From Woeseiaceae bacterium (GTDB taxonomy: Bacteria > Pseudomonadota > Gammaproteobacteria > Steroidobacterales > Woeseiaceae), in contig JANQMR010000018.1 of NCBI GenBank assembly GCA_028279985.1, forward strand, positions 186,001 to 250,000: 64,000 nucleotides of DNA. Reading direction: 5' to 3'. The position numbers and the translations under genes are program-made. The notes under the pieces are model-generated. The model was not told the origin of the DNA, ran no database searches, and saw only the letters and a program-made list of their open reading frames with translations. Every line of letters starts with the position of its first letter. Position 1 is the stretch's first letter. Of the stretch, positions 45,354 through 55,425 are shown one piece after another.

Positions 45354-45385
45354 TCCCCGTGCTCACACGTTCTAGTGCTCACGTG
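45354..45385. repeat. 16-bp imperfect tandem repeat covering the prfC stop
   Basis: 45370-45385 holds the last codons and stop of prfC (stop at 45372-45374); 45354-45369 repeats it with 11 of 16 positions matching (shared core GTGCTCAC on the plus strand). Weak on its own. Confidence 0.5.
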
Positions 45386-46952
45386 TTTTTCTGAAACGAA
45401 CATCGGGCCAGCGTTCCTCGGTGAGGTTCAAGTTTACACGCGTCGGCGCAATGTAGACGAGTTGGTCGCCGTGATCGACGGCCAGGTTGTCGTGCGCCTT
45501 GCGCCGGAAATCCTCCAGGGCCTGACGATCGTCGCACTCGACCCAGCGCGCGGTGGAGACGTTGACCGGTTCGAACCGGCATTCCACCTTGTACTCGTCG
45601 CGCAGGCGATGTGCAACGACGTCGAACTGCAGCGGGCCGACCGCGCCAAGAATCAGCTCGTTGTTGCGCAGCGGACGGAACAACTGGGTTGCGCCCTCTT
45701 CGCAGAGCTGTGCCAGGCCCTTTCGTAGCGCCTTGAGACGCAAGGGATCCTTGAGCACGGCACGCCGGAAGATCTCGGGCGCGAAATTGGGAATGCCGGT
45801 GAAACGCACCGGGTCGCCTTCGGAAAAGCTGTCGCCGATGTTGATCGTGCCGTGGTTGTGCAAGCCGATGATATCGCCGGCGTAAGCCGTCTCGGCATGC
45901 TGCCGGTCCGCGGCCATGAACGTGATCGCATCCGGGATTTTGATGTCCTTGCCCGAACGGACATGGGTCAGCTTCATGCCTCTTCGGTACTCGCCCGAGC
46001 AAATACGCATGAAGGCGATCCTGTCGCGATGTCCCGGGTCCATATTGGCCTGGATCTTGAAGACGAAACCGGTCAACTTGCCTTCCATGGGCTCGACCGT
46101 GCGTTGCTCGGTTTCGCGGGCGAGCGGCGTCGGCGCGAAACGCACGAAGTCGTCCAGCAGTTCCCTGACGCCGAAGTTCGAGATTGCCGAGCCGAAGAAG
46201 ACCGGCGTCTGGCGCGCCGCCAGATACTCATCGACGCCGAACTCGGGACAGGCGCCTTTCACGAGCTCGATTTCGTCGCGGAAAGTCGCGGCATCGTCGC
46301 CGAGCAGCTCTTTCGCCGCGGCCGATTCGAGACCGTCGAGACAGCGGATCTCGGAAGCCGCCTCGCGGCCGGTCTTGTCGTAAACATAGATACGATCGTG
46401 GACCAGATGGTAGATGCCCTTGAGCGACTTTCCCATGCCGATCGGCCAGGTGACAGGCGCGCACTGGATACCCAGCACCGACTCGATCTCGTCCAACAGC
46501 TCCACGGGCTCGCGGCCTTCGCGATCGAGCTTGTTGATGAACGTCATGATCGGGGTGTCGCGCAAACGGCAGACTTCCATCAGCTTGATCGTCCGCTGCT
46601 CGACACCCTTGGCGCAGTCGATCACCATCAGCGCCGAATCGACGGCGGTCAGCGTCCGATAGGTGTCCTCCGAAAAGTCCTCGTGGCCCGGCGTGTCCAG
46701 CAGGTTGACGACGCGTTCGGCGTACGGAAACTGCATCACCGACGACGTCACCGAGATGCCCCGTTGCTGTTCCAGGGCCATCCAGTCCGAAGTCGCATGC
46801 CGGCTGGCTTTGCGCCCTTTGACGGTACCGGCGAGCTGGATCGCGCCGCCGTACAGCAACAGCTTCTCCGTCAAGGTCGTCTTGCCGGCATCCGGATGCG
46901 AGATGATCGCAAAGGTGCGACGTTTACGAACGTGGTTTTCGAGGCTTTGCAT
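45372..46952 (-). CDS. prfC: Peptide chain release factor 3
   Basis: GTPase that releases RF1/RF2 from the ribosome after termination. The 526 residues open with [20 protein letters not shown] (G1), then [14 protein letters not shown] (G2), [18 protein letters not shown] (G3) and [12 protein letters not shown] (G4). The RF3-specific domains follow ([34 protein letters not shown]). Length is typical. It is last in the psd-like, udg, rimI, prfC direction. Confidence 0.97.
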   Translation of the reverse strand: MQSLENHVRKRRTFAIISHPDAGKTTLTEKLLLYGGAIQLAGTVKGRKASRHATSDWMALEQQRGISVTSSVMQFPYAERVVNLLDTPGHEDFSEDTYRTLTAVDSALMVIDCAKGVEQRTIKLMEVCRLRDTPIMTFINKLDREGREPVELLDEIESVLGIQCAPVTWPIGMGKSLKGIYHLVHDRIYVYDKTGREAASEIRCLDGLESAAAKELLGDDAATFRDEIELVKGACPEFGVDEYLAARQTPVFFGSAISNFGVRELLDDFVRFAPTPLARETEQRTVEPMEGKLTGFVFKIQANMDPGHRDRIAFMRICSGEYRRGMKLTHVRSGKDIKIPDAITFMAADRQHAETAYAGDIIGLHNHGTINIGDSFSEGDPVRFTGIPNFAPEIFRRAVLKDPLRLKALRKGLAQLCEEGATQLFRPLRNNELILGAVGPLQFDVVAHRLRDEYKVECRFEPVNVSTARWVECDDRQALEDFRRKAHDNLAVDHGDQLVYIAPTRVNLNLTEERWPDVRFRKTREH

Positions 46953-47120
46953 TATTGTGACGAGGATTTCGGGCTGTCCGGTTGCCGGAGGTTTCGGACA
47001 GCCGCAGAGCGCGCGCAGTTTAGCCGCATCGACGCGTTTTGTCTCGCACGCCGCGGAGGCGTCCCAGGGAGTATCTGAAGGGAATCTCTGCAGGGACCAT
47101 GCGCATAGCGTTAACAGGCC

Positions 47121-47594
47121 CTAGACACCGTTCAGTTTCTTGACCAGCACCGCCGCATCCTCCCGGCCTTCGCGCGCCTGATAATAGGCCGGACGATTGG
47201 CAACCTGGTGGAAGCCCTTTTTCCGGTACAAGGCCAGCGCGGTCCTGTTGGAGGGCCGCACTTCGAGGAAGATCTCGCGCACCGAAGCGGCGCGCGAACG
47301 CTGCATGATCTCGTCGAGCAATTGCTCCCCGTAGCCGTACGAGCGAAACGTCGGATCGACGCAGAGATTCAGAATATGCGCTTCTCCGGCGGCAATCGAC
47401 AATATGCCGTACCCGATCACCCGCTGTTCGCGGTCGAGCACCAGACACAGGTATCCGGCCAGCAAACAGTCGCGGAACACGCCGTGGCTCCAGGGAAACT
47501 CGTAGCTACGGCGTTCGATGTCGGACACCATCGCGAGGTCCTCATGGGTCATCGACCGCATCGACACCGGCGGTTCGGCGATCGGCGTGATCAC
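47121..47594 (-). CDS. rimI: Ribosomal protein S18 alanine N-acetyltransferase (RimI)
   Basis: GNAT acetyltransferase that modifies the N-terminus of S18. The 157 residues contain RRSYEFPWSHGVFRDCLLAG, ILNLCVDPTFRSYGYGEQLL (acetyl-CoA P-loop variant RSYGYG) and FLEVRPSNRTALALYRKKGF, the RimI signature. The GTG at 47594 overlaps the UDG stop as GTGA and has GGAGGGG upstream, which settles the start; an open frame running far further upstream only re-reads the UDG gene. It is placed after a family 4 UDG, a frequent pairing with tsaB/rimI regions. Confidence 0.93.
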   Translation of the reverse strand: MITPIAEPPVSMRSMTHEDLAMVSDIERRSYEFPWSHGVFRDCLLAGYLCLVLDREQRVIGYGILSIAAGEAHILNLCVDPTFRSYGYGEQLLDEIMQRSRAASVREIFLEVRPSNRTALALYRKKGFHQVANRPAYYQAREGREDAAVLVKKLNGV

Positions 47595-48268
47595 CGGGCC
47601 CCCTCCGACAGGACCGACCGCGCGAGGCAAAGATCGTCCCAAGCTTTGCGTTTTTGCACGGGGCTGCGCAACAGGTAGGCCGGGTGATAGGTCACGATCA
47701 GGGGCGTGTCGCCGAAGGCATGCCGCCGCCCTCTGAGGCGCCCGACCGGTGCGTCGGTGCCGATGAGCTGTTGCGCGGCAATCCTGCCCACGGCCAAGAT
47801 GATACTCGGACCAACCAGCGCCACCTGCCGCTCCAGGTATTCGCGACAGGCCGCCGCCTCGTCGGGTTTGGGATCGCGGTTGTTGGGCGGCCGGCACTTC
47901 AGGATATTGGCGATGAACACGCGCGCGCGTGACTGGCCCACCGCCTTCAACATCTCGTCGAGCAGTTGTCCGGCTCGCCCGACGAAGGGCTCACCGCGCC
48001 GATCCTCTTCGGCGCCGGGCGCCTCGCCGATGATCATCCAGTCCGCATCCCGGTTGCCGACGCCGAAAACGGTCTGGGTACGCGACTCGTGCAAGCTGCA
48101 GCGCGTGCAGGCCGCAACGCGCGACTCCAGGGGCTCCCAGTCCATGTCGCCGATCCCGGCCTCGTCGATCTCCGGCATCGCAAGCGCGTCAACCGCATCG
48201 CGTGGAATCCACAGGTCGATTCCCAGCGCGTCGAGATAGGCGCGGCGCGCCTGTTCGCTCTGCTTCAT
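47591..48268 (-). CDS. Family 4 uracil-DNA glycosylase (Fe-S type)
   Basis: Removes uracil from DNA. The 225 residues carry [18 protein letters not shown] with the first cluster Cys pair, the active-site [41 protein letters not shown] with the second pair, and [10 protein letters not shown] as the second catalytic motif. The short N-terminal part ([16 protein letters not shown]) resembles the DNA polymerase-interacting region of this branch. Its stop overlaps the rimI start. Confidence 0.93.
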   Translation of the reverse strand: MKQSEQARRAYLDALGIDLWIPRDAVDALAMPEIDEAGIGDMDWEPLESRVAACTRCSLHESRTQTVFGVGNRDADWMIIGEAPGAEEDRRGEPFVGRAGQLLDEMLKAVGQSRARVFIANILKCRPPNNRDPKPDEAAACREYLERQVALVGPSIILAVGRIAAQQLIGTDAPVGRLRGRRHAFGDTPLIVTYHPAYLLRSPVQKRKAWDDLCLARSVLSEGAR

Positions 48269-48361
48269 TACCAGGCCCGGATGATTGTGAATGTGGGGGC
48301 ACCGACAACATAGTGTGCCATGCTCAGGGCTTCAATTCAGCGGCGCTCGCCCCGCGAAGCG

Positions 48362-48991
48362 TCAGGGCTGGGGCAACTTCGCGATCAGATCCGTGCCCGC
48401 CTCGATCCGCTGGCCGGGTTCGGCCAGCACCTTGCTGTCGATGGGCAAATGCACCTCCGCATATCGCGCAAGACGCAGGTAGGCACAGCGCTGGCCCTGG
48501 CCGAGACGCTCTCCGAAACGACTGAAGGACAATGGCGCCAAGCCCAGGCGGTAGCCGCCGAACTGCAGCACGACATCGTCGCCCTCGTCGGTCCTTAGCC
48601 AAAGGGCGTTGGTACGATAATCGACGACGGCTTGCGCGGCGGCGGTTCCGATGTCCATGATCTTGCCTTCGACCGGACATCTGGCCGTGTAAGTTCCGAG
48701 GACGTCGATCCGGATCCGCACGACGTTTGCCTCTCCCTGCAACACCCCCTTGTCCGCAAGCTCGACGCTTTCGACCCGGCCGTCCGCCGGGCTCACGACG
48801 CCGAGCGGCGCCGACGGTACCTCCCGGCGGGGATCCCGAAACACCAGGTAGAGCATCACCAACACCGCCGCCGGTCCGATAGCCCAGACGGCCCCAAGAT
48901 AATAGGCCGCAGCCCAACAGGCGATTACGGCGACGGCGAGGAACGGCAAACCCTCCCGCGCGATCAAGGTGTTGTTTCGGCCCTGCACCAC
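48362..48991 (-). CDS. Phosphatidylserine decarboxylase-like protein lacking the pyruvoyl serine
   Basis: 209 residues from a GTG. Architecture matches short (type II) decarboxylases: AREGLPFLAVAVIACW, two membrane-associated helices, YLVFRDPRREVP, VSPADGRV (66-73) and a C-terminal lipoyl-like fold (VHLPIDSKVLAEPGQRIEAG). The self-cleavage FGS, where Ser becomes the pyruvoyl cofactor, is replaced by Leu-Ala-Arg (174-176). The upstream His motif (normally DVHVNR) is also lost (DVLGTYTAR). Known enzymes need this Ser, so decarboxylation is not expected. It is divergent from proS and upstream of udg. Confidence 0.75.
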   Translation of the reverse strand: MVQGRNNTLIAREGLPFLAVAVIACWAAAYYLGAVWAIGPAAVLVMLYLVFRDPRREVPSAPLGVVSPADGRVESVELADKGVLQGEANVVRIRIDVLGTYTARCPVEGKIMDIGTAAAQAVVDYRTNALWLRTDEGDDVVLQFGGYRLGLAPLSFSRFGERLGQGQRCAYLRLARYAEVHLPIDSKVLAEPGQRIEAGTDLIAKLPQP

Positions 48992-49190
48992 CGCACCCCG
49001 GAATCAAAAGGCGGGACCTTGTCTGCTGTCGAAGCCGGAGTCAATAAGGGATTGCTGTATTGAGACGCAGGCGACGGCGGAACGCGGCCGTGCCGGATAT
49101 GCGGGCGATGTCGCGCACGCCCCCGGCTGTTGCGGCCGCATGAGACGGGGCACTAGAATGCCCGGCTCGTATCGTATCGGTCAATGCAAC

Positions 49191-50897
49191 ATGCGTTATT
49201 CGGAATTCGGGCTCACGACGCTCAAGGAAGCGCCGGCCGAGGCGGAAATCGCCAGCCATCGGCTGATGCTGCGCGCCGGCCTGATTCGACGCCTCGCCTC
49301 GGGTTTGTTCACCTGGATGCCGCTGGGTCTGCGGGTCCTGCGCAAGGTCGAAGCCGTCGTCCGTGAAGAAATGAACCGGGCCGGGGCGCTGGAACTGCTG
49401 ATGCCGGCCGTACAGCCCGCGGAGCTCTGGCAGCGCACCGGCCGCTGGGACGAGTACGGTCCGGTATTGCTGCGCATGTTCGATCGTCACCAGCGCGAAT
49501 TCTGTTTCGGTCCGACGCACGAAGAGGTCATTACCGACGTGGCAAGCAGGGAGCTTAGAAGTTACAAGCAACTGCCGATCAATTATTACCAGATACAAAC
49601 CAAGTTCCGCGACGAAATACGGCCCCGTTTCGGGGTAATGCGTTCGCGGGAGTTCATCATGAAGGACGCCTATTCCTTCGACCTCGACCGCGACGGCCTG
49701 GAGGCCGCTTACCAGCGCATGCACGCGGCTTATACGGCAGTCTTCGAACGCCTGGGCATCGAATTTCGCGTGGTCGACGCCGACTCGGGCGAGATCGGCG
49801 GCAGCCGGTCGCAGGAGTTTCACGTGCTTGCCGACGCCGGCGAGGACGCCATCGCTTACTGCGACGAAGACGCTTATGCGTCGAACGTCGAGACCGCCGC
49901 AACCCGACGCCCCGACGGCGAACGCGCGGCTGCGGCGAGGCCGCTGGAAAAAATATCGACACCGGGCACGCGGTCCATCGATGCCGTGTGCGAGATATTG
50001 GGCGTCACCCCCGAGCAGACCGTCAAGACGCTGATCGTCGAAGGCGACGGCGGACCGGTTGCGCTGGTGCTGCGCGGCGACCACGAACTCAACGCGATCA
50101 AGGCGCAGAAACTGTCAGGCGTGTCCACTCCGCTGACGATGGCGGATGCGGCGAGCGTCCGCGCGGCAACCGGCAGCGAACCCGGTTTCGCCGGCCCGCT
50201 GGGTCTCGACATCCCGGTGTACTTCGATCATGCCACCGCGTCGATGTCGGATTTCGTCGCCGGCGCCAACGAGACCGATATGCATCTGACCGGCGTCAAC
50301 TTCGGACGCGACCTGGAAACACCCGAAACCGTCGATTTGCGTAACGTGGTCGCGGGTGACCCGACCCCGGGCGGCAACGGCACGCTCGACATCGTTCGCG
50401 GCATCGAGGTGGGCCATATCTTTCAGCTCGGCGACAAGTACAGCGTGAGCCTGGGCGCCACGGTGCTGGATGCCGACGGCAAGGAGCGCGTGCTGCAGAT
50501 GGGCTGTTACGGGATCGGCATCACTCGCATCGTCGCCGCCGCGATCGAACAGAATCACGACGACCGCGGCATCGTCTGGCCCGAACCGCTCGCGCCGTTC
50601 GACCTCGTGCTGATACCGATCAACCTGCATCGTTCCGACGCGGTGCGCGAAGCGGCCGAACGACTCTACGCCGAGTTGTCGGCGCTGGGGTTCGAGGTTT
50701 TGTACGACGACCGGGACGCGCGGCCGGGCGTCAAATTCGCGGACGCGGAATTGATCGGTGTTCCGCACCGGCTAGTGGTCAGCGAGCGGCATCTCGCCGA
50801 CGACGCGTTCGAGTACCGGCATCGTCGTGACGATGAGTCCCGGACCGTGAAGCGTGATACTGTTCTCGAAATACTGCGGGAAAGCGTCATAAGCTAA
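49191..50897 (+). CDS. proS: Prolyl-tRNA synthetase (bacterial type)
   Basis: Class II synthetase charging tRNA-Pro. The 568 residues show MLRAGLIRRLASGLFTWMPL, motif 2 (YYQIQTKFRDEIRPRFGVMR), EFIMKDAYSFD, the inserted editing (YbaK-like INS) domain (about 225-380, with KTLIVEGDGGPVALVLRGDH and VPVYFDHA-like segments), motif 3 (QMGCYGIGITRIVAAAIEQ) and the anticodon domain. The ATG at 49191 gives the canonical MRYSEFGLTTLKEAPAEAE; the open frame extends upstream without support. It begins 200 bp from the divergent decarboxylase-like gene. Confidence 0.97.
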   Translation: MRYSEFGLTTLKEAPAEAEIASHRLMLRAGLIRRLASGLFTWMPLGLRVLRKVEAVVREEMNRAGALELLMPAVQPAELWQRTGRWDEYGPVLLRMFDRHQREFCFGPTHEEVITDVASRELRSYKQLPINYYQIQTKFRDEIRPRFGVMRSREFIMKDAYSFDLDRDGLEAAYQRMHAAYTAVFERLGIEFRVVDADSGEIGGSRSQEFHVLADAGEDAIAYCDEDAYASNVETAATRRPDGERAAAARPLEKISTPGTRSIDAVCEILGVTPEQTVKTLIVEGDGGPVALVLRGDHELNAIKAQKLSGVSTPLTMADAASVRAATGSEPGFAGPLGLDIPVYFDHATASMSDFVAGANETDMHLTGVNFGRDLETPETVDLRNVVAGDPTPGGNGTLDIVRGIEVGHIFQLGDKYSVSLGATVLDADGKERVLQMGCYGIGITRIVAAAIEQNHDDRGIVWPEPLAPFDLVLIPINLHRSDAVREAAERLYAELSALGFEVLYDDRDARPGVKFADAELIGVPHRLVVSERHLADDAFEYRHRRDDESRTVKRDTVLEILRESVIS

Positions 50898-50923
50898 TGT
50901 TTTAGCTATAATCGATCCTACCC

Positions 50924-51514
50924 ATGACCCGTTCCTGCCGCTCCGCTCGAACACGCTGCCACGGCCTTCTCGCCGGCATGCTCGCGCTGCTGGCGGCAAC
51001 GGGTTTCGCCGAAACGAGACCCGACCCGGAATTGCGTGAGCTGTTGCGGGCCGCGGCCAGCGAAGCCGACAGCTTTCCGGACCGCTTCGACGCGCAGGTC
51101 TGGCTGACCGACATGTCGAGACGCCTGGAGCGACAGGTCCGCGATCCCGAGGAACGGATATACATCCTGACCCGCGTGCACTACGAAGCCAACCGGGTCG
51201 GACTCCCGCCGGAATTGATCCTCGCGGTCATCGAAGTCGAAAGCAACTTCGACCGTTACGCCATCTCGGTGGCGGGTGCGCTCGGCCTGATGCAGGTCAT
51301 GCCGTTCTGGCTGGAGGAGATCGGGCGGCCGGGAGACAACCTCTTGCACATCGACACCAACCTGCGCTACGGCTCCACGATCCTCAAGTACTACTACGAC
51401 AAGGAAAACGGGGACCTGAGGCGTGCGCTGGGACGTTACAACGGCAGCCTGGGCAAGCGTAAGTATCCCAATAAAGTCATCGATAAACTTTCAAGGAAAT
51501 GGTTCCAGGCTTGA
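50924..51514 (+). CDS. Lytic transglycosylase (SLT domain)
   Basis: Secreted murein lytic enzyme. The 196 residues have a signal peptide ending near TGFAETR and an SLT domain with the catalytic Glu in ILAVIEVESNFDRYA, the GALGLMQVMPFW motif and GSTILKYYYDKENGDLRRAL, then ALGRYNGSLGKRKY. It lies 26 bp after proS. The final codons and stop are part of a 40-bp sequence that is repeated exactly 15 bp downstream. Confidence 0.9.
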   Translation: MTRSCRSARTRCHGLLAGMLALLAATGFAETRPDPELRELLRAAASEADSFPDRFDAQVWLTDMSRRLERQVRDPEERIYILTRVHYEANRVGLPPELILAVIEVESNFDRYAISVAGALGLMQVMPFWLEEIGRPGDNLLHIDTNLRYGSTILKYYYDKENGDLRRALGRYNGSLGKRKYPNKVIDKLSRKWFQA

Positions 51515-51570
51515 TGCCATCTTCCGGTGAGTCATCGATAAACTTTCAAGGAAATGGTTCCAGGCTTGAT
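51476..51570. repeat. Exact 40-bp direct repeat at the lytic transglycosylase 3' end
   Basis: 51476-51515 (last 12 codons, stop and one base) recurs without mismatch at 51531-51570, separated by 15 bp, so the duplicated unit is 55 bp. The second copy is outside the gene. Confidence 0.97.
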
Positions 51571-51598
51571 TCCCAAACGCCGCGCCTGGCTCATCGTC

Positions 51599-51916
51599 TC
51601 AGTCCGGCGGTAAACCCGCATCGCCGTATTCGCTGAGCCTGAGGGCTTTCAGCGCCCGCGTCTTCGCCTCTAATGCATCGCTGCGGGCCTCGGAAAAATC
51701 CTGTGAGCCCAGGCGGGTTTCGGCCCGTTGCAGGAATTGCTCGGCGGCCTCGAGTTCGGCGGCCGCGCGATCGGCGGCCCCGGCCTCGCGGGCCGCGTCT
51801 ATCGCCTGGCGGGCATCGCTCATTTCCTGCACGGGCGGCGAGGTCTCGCAGGCAGACACGAGCGTCAACGATGCGAGCACGGCGCAGCCCAGACTGGCGA
51901 GAGTTCGGGATTTCAT
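51599..51916 (-). CDS. DUF4398-type lipoprotein
   Basis: 105 residues. A lipoprotein signal (MKSRTLASLGCAVLASLTLV) ends at the lipobox VSAC. The mature part is an amphipathic Ala/Glu/Arg-rich helix (ARQAIDAAREAGAADRAAAE, LEAAEQFLQRAETRLGSQ), the DUF4398 layout often found with OmpA-like envelope proteins. The ATG at 51916 is chosen for the signal peptide. It converges on the transglycosylase gene. Confidence 0.8.
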   Translation of the reverse strand: MKSRTLASLGCAVLASLTLVSACETSPPVQEMSDARQAIDAAREAGAADRAAAELEAAEQFLQRAETRLGSQDFSEARSDALEAKTRALKALRLSEYGDAGLPPD

Positions 51917-52040
51917 TATTGTTCTGGCCGGTGACCGGCCGTAAAACCTACCAATATCAGCCACATGGCGTCAAGATAAGGGGCTTCGAACCGGCATCGA
52001 AGCGCCGTTTCGCGTCGATCGGACACACCGGAGAGCGACC

Positions 52041-53033
<993 letters not shown>

Positions 53034-53041
53034 TAGAAACG

Positions 53042-53812
53042 TCAACCCGAGCTCGATTCGAGCTTTCCGATGACGTCCCGGACAAAGGGAATCGTGAGCT
53101 TTCGTTGCGCCCTCAACGCGGCGAGGTCCAGCCGGTCGAGCAGGCGATACAGACTGCGCATGTCACGCCGGCTGCGGGTCAGCAGATAGCGCAGTGTCTC
53201 GTTCGGCAGTTCCAGGCCGCGACGCTTCGCACGCAATCTGAGGGCCTGGGCGCATGCGCTATCGTCGAGAACCCGCAACTGAAACACCGGCAGGCTGGCC
53301 GCCCTGCTCGCGAGATCGGGAAGCGCGAAACGGCAGGATCGCGGCGCGGACGCCGACGCCAATACCATTTGTCCGCCGGCATCGGCGATCGCGTTGAACA
53401 AGGCGAACATGGCGTGTTCCCACTCCATGTCACCGACGATGGAATCGACGTCGTCCAGGCAGACCAGCGCGCGCCGCTCCAGGCCGTCCAACAGCGCCGG
53501 ATCGGCAATGGCCGGGTTCTCGAAAGTCAGGTACACCGCCCGGTCGCCGGCGCGTTCGCAGGCAGCCTGCAACAGATGGGTTTTTCCGCTGGCCGGCGCC
53601 CCCCACAACCATGCGCCATGGCCTGCTTCAGCGGCGGCTATCGATCGAAGGTGCGCGACCGCGGCCTCGTTGCCGACCGGATAGAAGGTCTCGAATACGG
53701 CATGATCGGCGAGACGTATTGGCAGGACGAGCTGGGTCAAGTCGATTCCGTCCGGCGCCTGTCGACACGATTGGGAGTCATCGCTCCGGGCCTGGTCAGC
53801 GCTGGCTTTCAC
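53042..53812 (-). CDS. hda: DnaA regulatory inactivator Hda
   Basis: AAA+ DnaA homologue that, with the sliding clamp, stimulates DnaA-ATP hydrolysis. Of 256 residues, the first about 25 are poorly conserved; then LTQLVLPIRLADHAVFETFY (carrying the clamp-binding-like QLVLP), Walker A WGAPASGKTHLL, Walker B LVCLDDVDSIVGD, and the C-terminal ETLRYLLTRSRRDMRSLY sensor 2 region. The GTG at 53812 overlaps the permease gene by 17 nt. It is downstream of the PerM-like gene, a conserved arrangement. Confidence 0.9.
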   Translation of the reverse strand: MKASADQARSDDSQSCRQAPDGIDLTQLVLPIRLADHAVFETFYPVGNEAAVAHLRSIAAAEAGHGAWLWGAPASGKTHLLQAACERAGDRAVYLTFENPAIADPALLDGLERRALVCLDDVDSIVGDMEWEHAMFALFNAIADAGGQMVLASASAPRSCRFALPDLASRAASLPVFQLRVLDDSACAQALRLRAKRRGLELPNETLRYLLTRSRRDMRSLYRLLDRLDLAALRAQRKLTIPFVRDVIGKLESSSG

Positions 53813-54866
53813 CGAGCTCGATGGCCGCTTCGGGATGTTCGATCAGGTAGCGCTTGTAGGCGAAAGTGACGAACACCGACAATGCCGCCGCCGCGGGCAG
53901 CGCCAGCAGGATGCCGAAAAAACCGAAAAGCTGGCCGCCGGCCGCAACCGCGAAGATGACCAGCACCGGGTGCAGGCCGATCCGATCGCCGACGAGCTTG
54001 GGCGTCAACACCATCCCTTCGAGCATTTGTGCGATCGTGAAGGTTGCGATAACACCGATGATCGGGATCAACGGATTCGGCTCGACGACCACGACCAGCA
54101 AGGCAAGGCCCATGCCCACGACCAGCCCCAGATAGGGGACAAAGCTGATCAGCCCGGACACGACACCGATCGCCAGCGCAAAATTGATTCCCGCCAGGCT
54201 AAGGCCGATCGAGTAAATCGTCGCCAGCGCCAACATTACCATGAGCTGGCCGCGCAAAAAAGCGCCGAGCACCTCATCCGTTTCCCGCGCCAAGCTGTAA
54301 ACCGTCTCGCGCTGACTCTCCGGAACGAGCGCTCCCAGGCGGCTCATGATCGAATCCCAATCACGCAACATGTAGAACGTCAGTACCGGGATCAGGAACA
54401 AACTGATGACGGCCGCCGCTAGGGCGCCACCGGAGCGCGACACGGCCCCGACCAGCGTGCCGCCCCAGTCACCGACCATGTCACCATAACGTGTCAGGAA
54501 CGGACCCACGCCCACTTCCGCATCGATTTCGAAGCCGAACACGTCAGCCAGCGTCGGTAACCAGACCTGCTCGACTTGCGTGGCGAGCTCGGGCAGGACG
54601 TCGATCAGGGCCGTCACCTGGGCGCGCACCAGCGGGCCAAGCAACAGCACCAGAAAACCGATGAAAAAGAAGGTCAGCACGAACACGGCGATTACCGCCA
54701 GCGTCCTCGGCATACGCAGTTTCTGCAGCCGATCCGCCAGCGGATCGCCGACGTAGGCCAAAAGCCCGGCCGCGAAAAACGGCGTCAGTACCGGCGCCAA
54801 CAGCCACAGAAACCAACCGCCAACGGCAATCGCTACGAGCCAGTTGATTCTCAGGTCCCCTTTCAT
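53796..54866 (-). CDS. AI-2E/PerM family permease
   Basis: 356 residues with seven or eight hydrophobic helices. The start MKGDLRINWLVAIAVGGWFL is followed by TPFFAAGLLAYVGDPLADRL, the hallmark of this family, and later by ISFVPYLGLVVGMGLALLVV and QMLEGMVLTPKLVGDRIGLH. Members include TqsA (autoinducer-2 export) and Na+/H+ antiporters; the substrate here is unknown. The ATG at 54866 overlaps the upstream gene stop by 4 nt. Confidence 0.88.
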   Translation of the reverse strand: MKGDLRINWLVAIAVGGWFLWLLAPVLTPFFAAGLLAYVGDPLADRLQKLRMPRTLAVIAVFVLTFFFIGFLVLLLGPLVRAQVTALIDVLPELATQVEQVWLPTLADVFGFEIDAEVGVGPFLTRYGDMVGDWGGTLVGAVSRSGGALAAAVISLFLIPVLTFYMLRDWDSIMSRLGALVPESQRETVYSLARETDEVLGAFLRGQLMVMLALATIYSIGLSLAGINFALAIGVVSGLISFVPYLGLVVGMGLALLVVVVEPNPLIPIIGVIATFTIAQMLEGMVLTPKLVGDRIGLHPVLVIFAVAAGGQLFGFFGILLALPAAAALSVFVTFAYKRYLIEHPEAAIELGESQR

Positions 54867-55420
54867 CGGCCACTCTCCCGGCTTGCCCGCCTCGACCACG
54901 ACCATACGTAATCCGCGCCGCTGATGACGACGGTCACCAGTATCGACGCACCGAGTATCGTCGTCACGACCTCGCCTGGCCAGCCGAACCCGGCGCGCGC
55001 CAACACTGCCATCACGAACAACAGGGTAAGGATCGTATTGAGCTTGCTGACCGTCGTCGGCTCACCTTCGACGGGACGAATCAGAAAATTGTAGGCGACC
55101 GCACCCCCGAAAATCACGACGTCGCGTAAGACGACCAGGACCGTAAGCCATACGGGCACCAGTTCGACCCACGCCAGGGTCACGAACATGCCGGCAACCA
55201 GCAGCTTGTCGGCCACCGGATCGAGCAGCGCACCGAGCGGCGACTGCCAGTCGTAGGATCTTGCCAGATAACCGTCGAGGCCGTCCGAACATCCGGCAAC
55301 GACGAACAGGCCCAAGGCCCAGGCGTACTCGCTTTCCAACACGAACATCAGGATCGGCGCGACGAGCAGTATGCGCATCGTCGATATCGCATTGGGCAAC
55401 CAGCGCAACGAGATCGCCAT
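54863..55420 (-). CDS. CDP-alcohol phosphatidyltransferase (PgsA-like)
   Basis: Membrane enzyme making a phospholipid from a CDP-diacylglycerol and an alcohol. The 185 residues begin WLPNAISTMRILLVAPILM and carry the family motif with all spaced Asp: CSDGLDGYLARSYD then PLGALLDPVADKLL. PgsA (phosphatidylglycerol phosphate synthase) or a cardiolipin synthase of the same fold are both possible. It lies between DUF2066 and PerM genes, a common order that does not settle the substrate. Confidence 0.88.
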   Translation of the reverse strand: MAISLRWLPNAISTMRILLVAPILMFVLESEYAWALGLFVVAGCSDGLDGYLARSYDWQSPLGALLDPVADKLLVAGMFVTLAWVELVPVWLTVLVVLRDVVIFGGAVAYNFLIRPVEGEPTTVSKLNTILTLLFVMAVLARAGFGWPGEVVTTILGASILVTVVISGADYVWSWSRRASRESGR

Positions 55421-55425
55421 GCCGG

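Noticed and set aside
48362-48991. Annotation as functional phosphatidylserine decarboxylase
   Set aside because: The serine that must form the pyruvoyl cofactor is replaced by Arg, and the His motif is lost.
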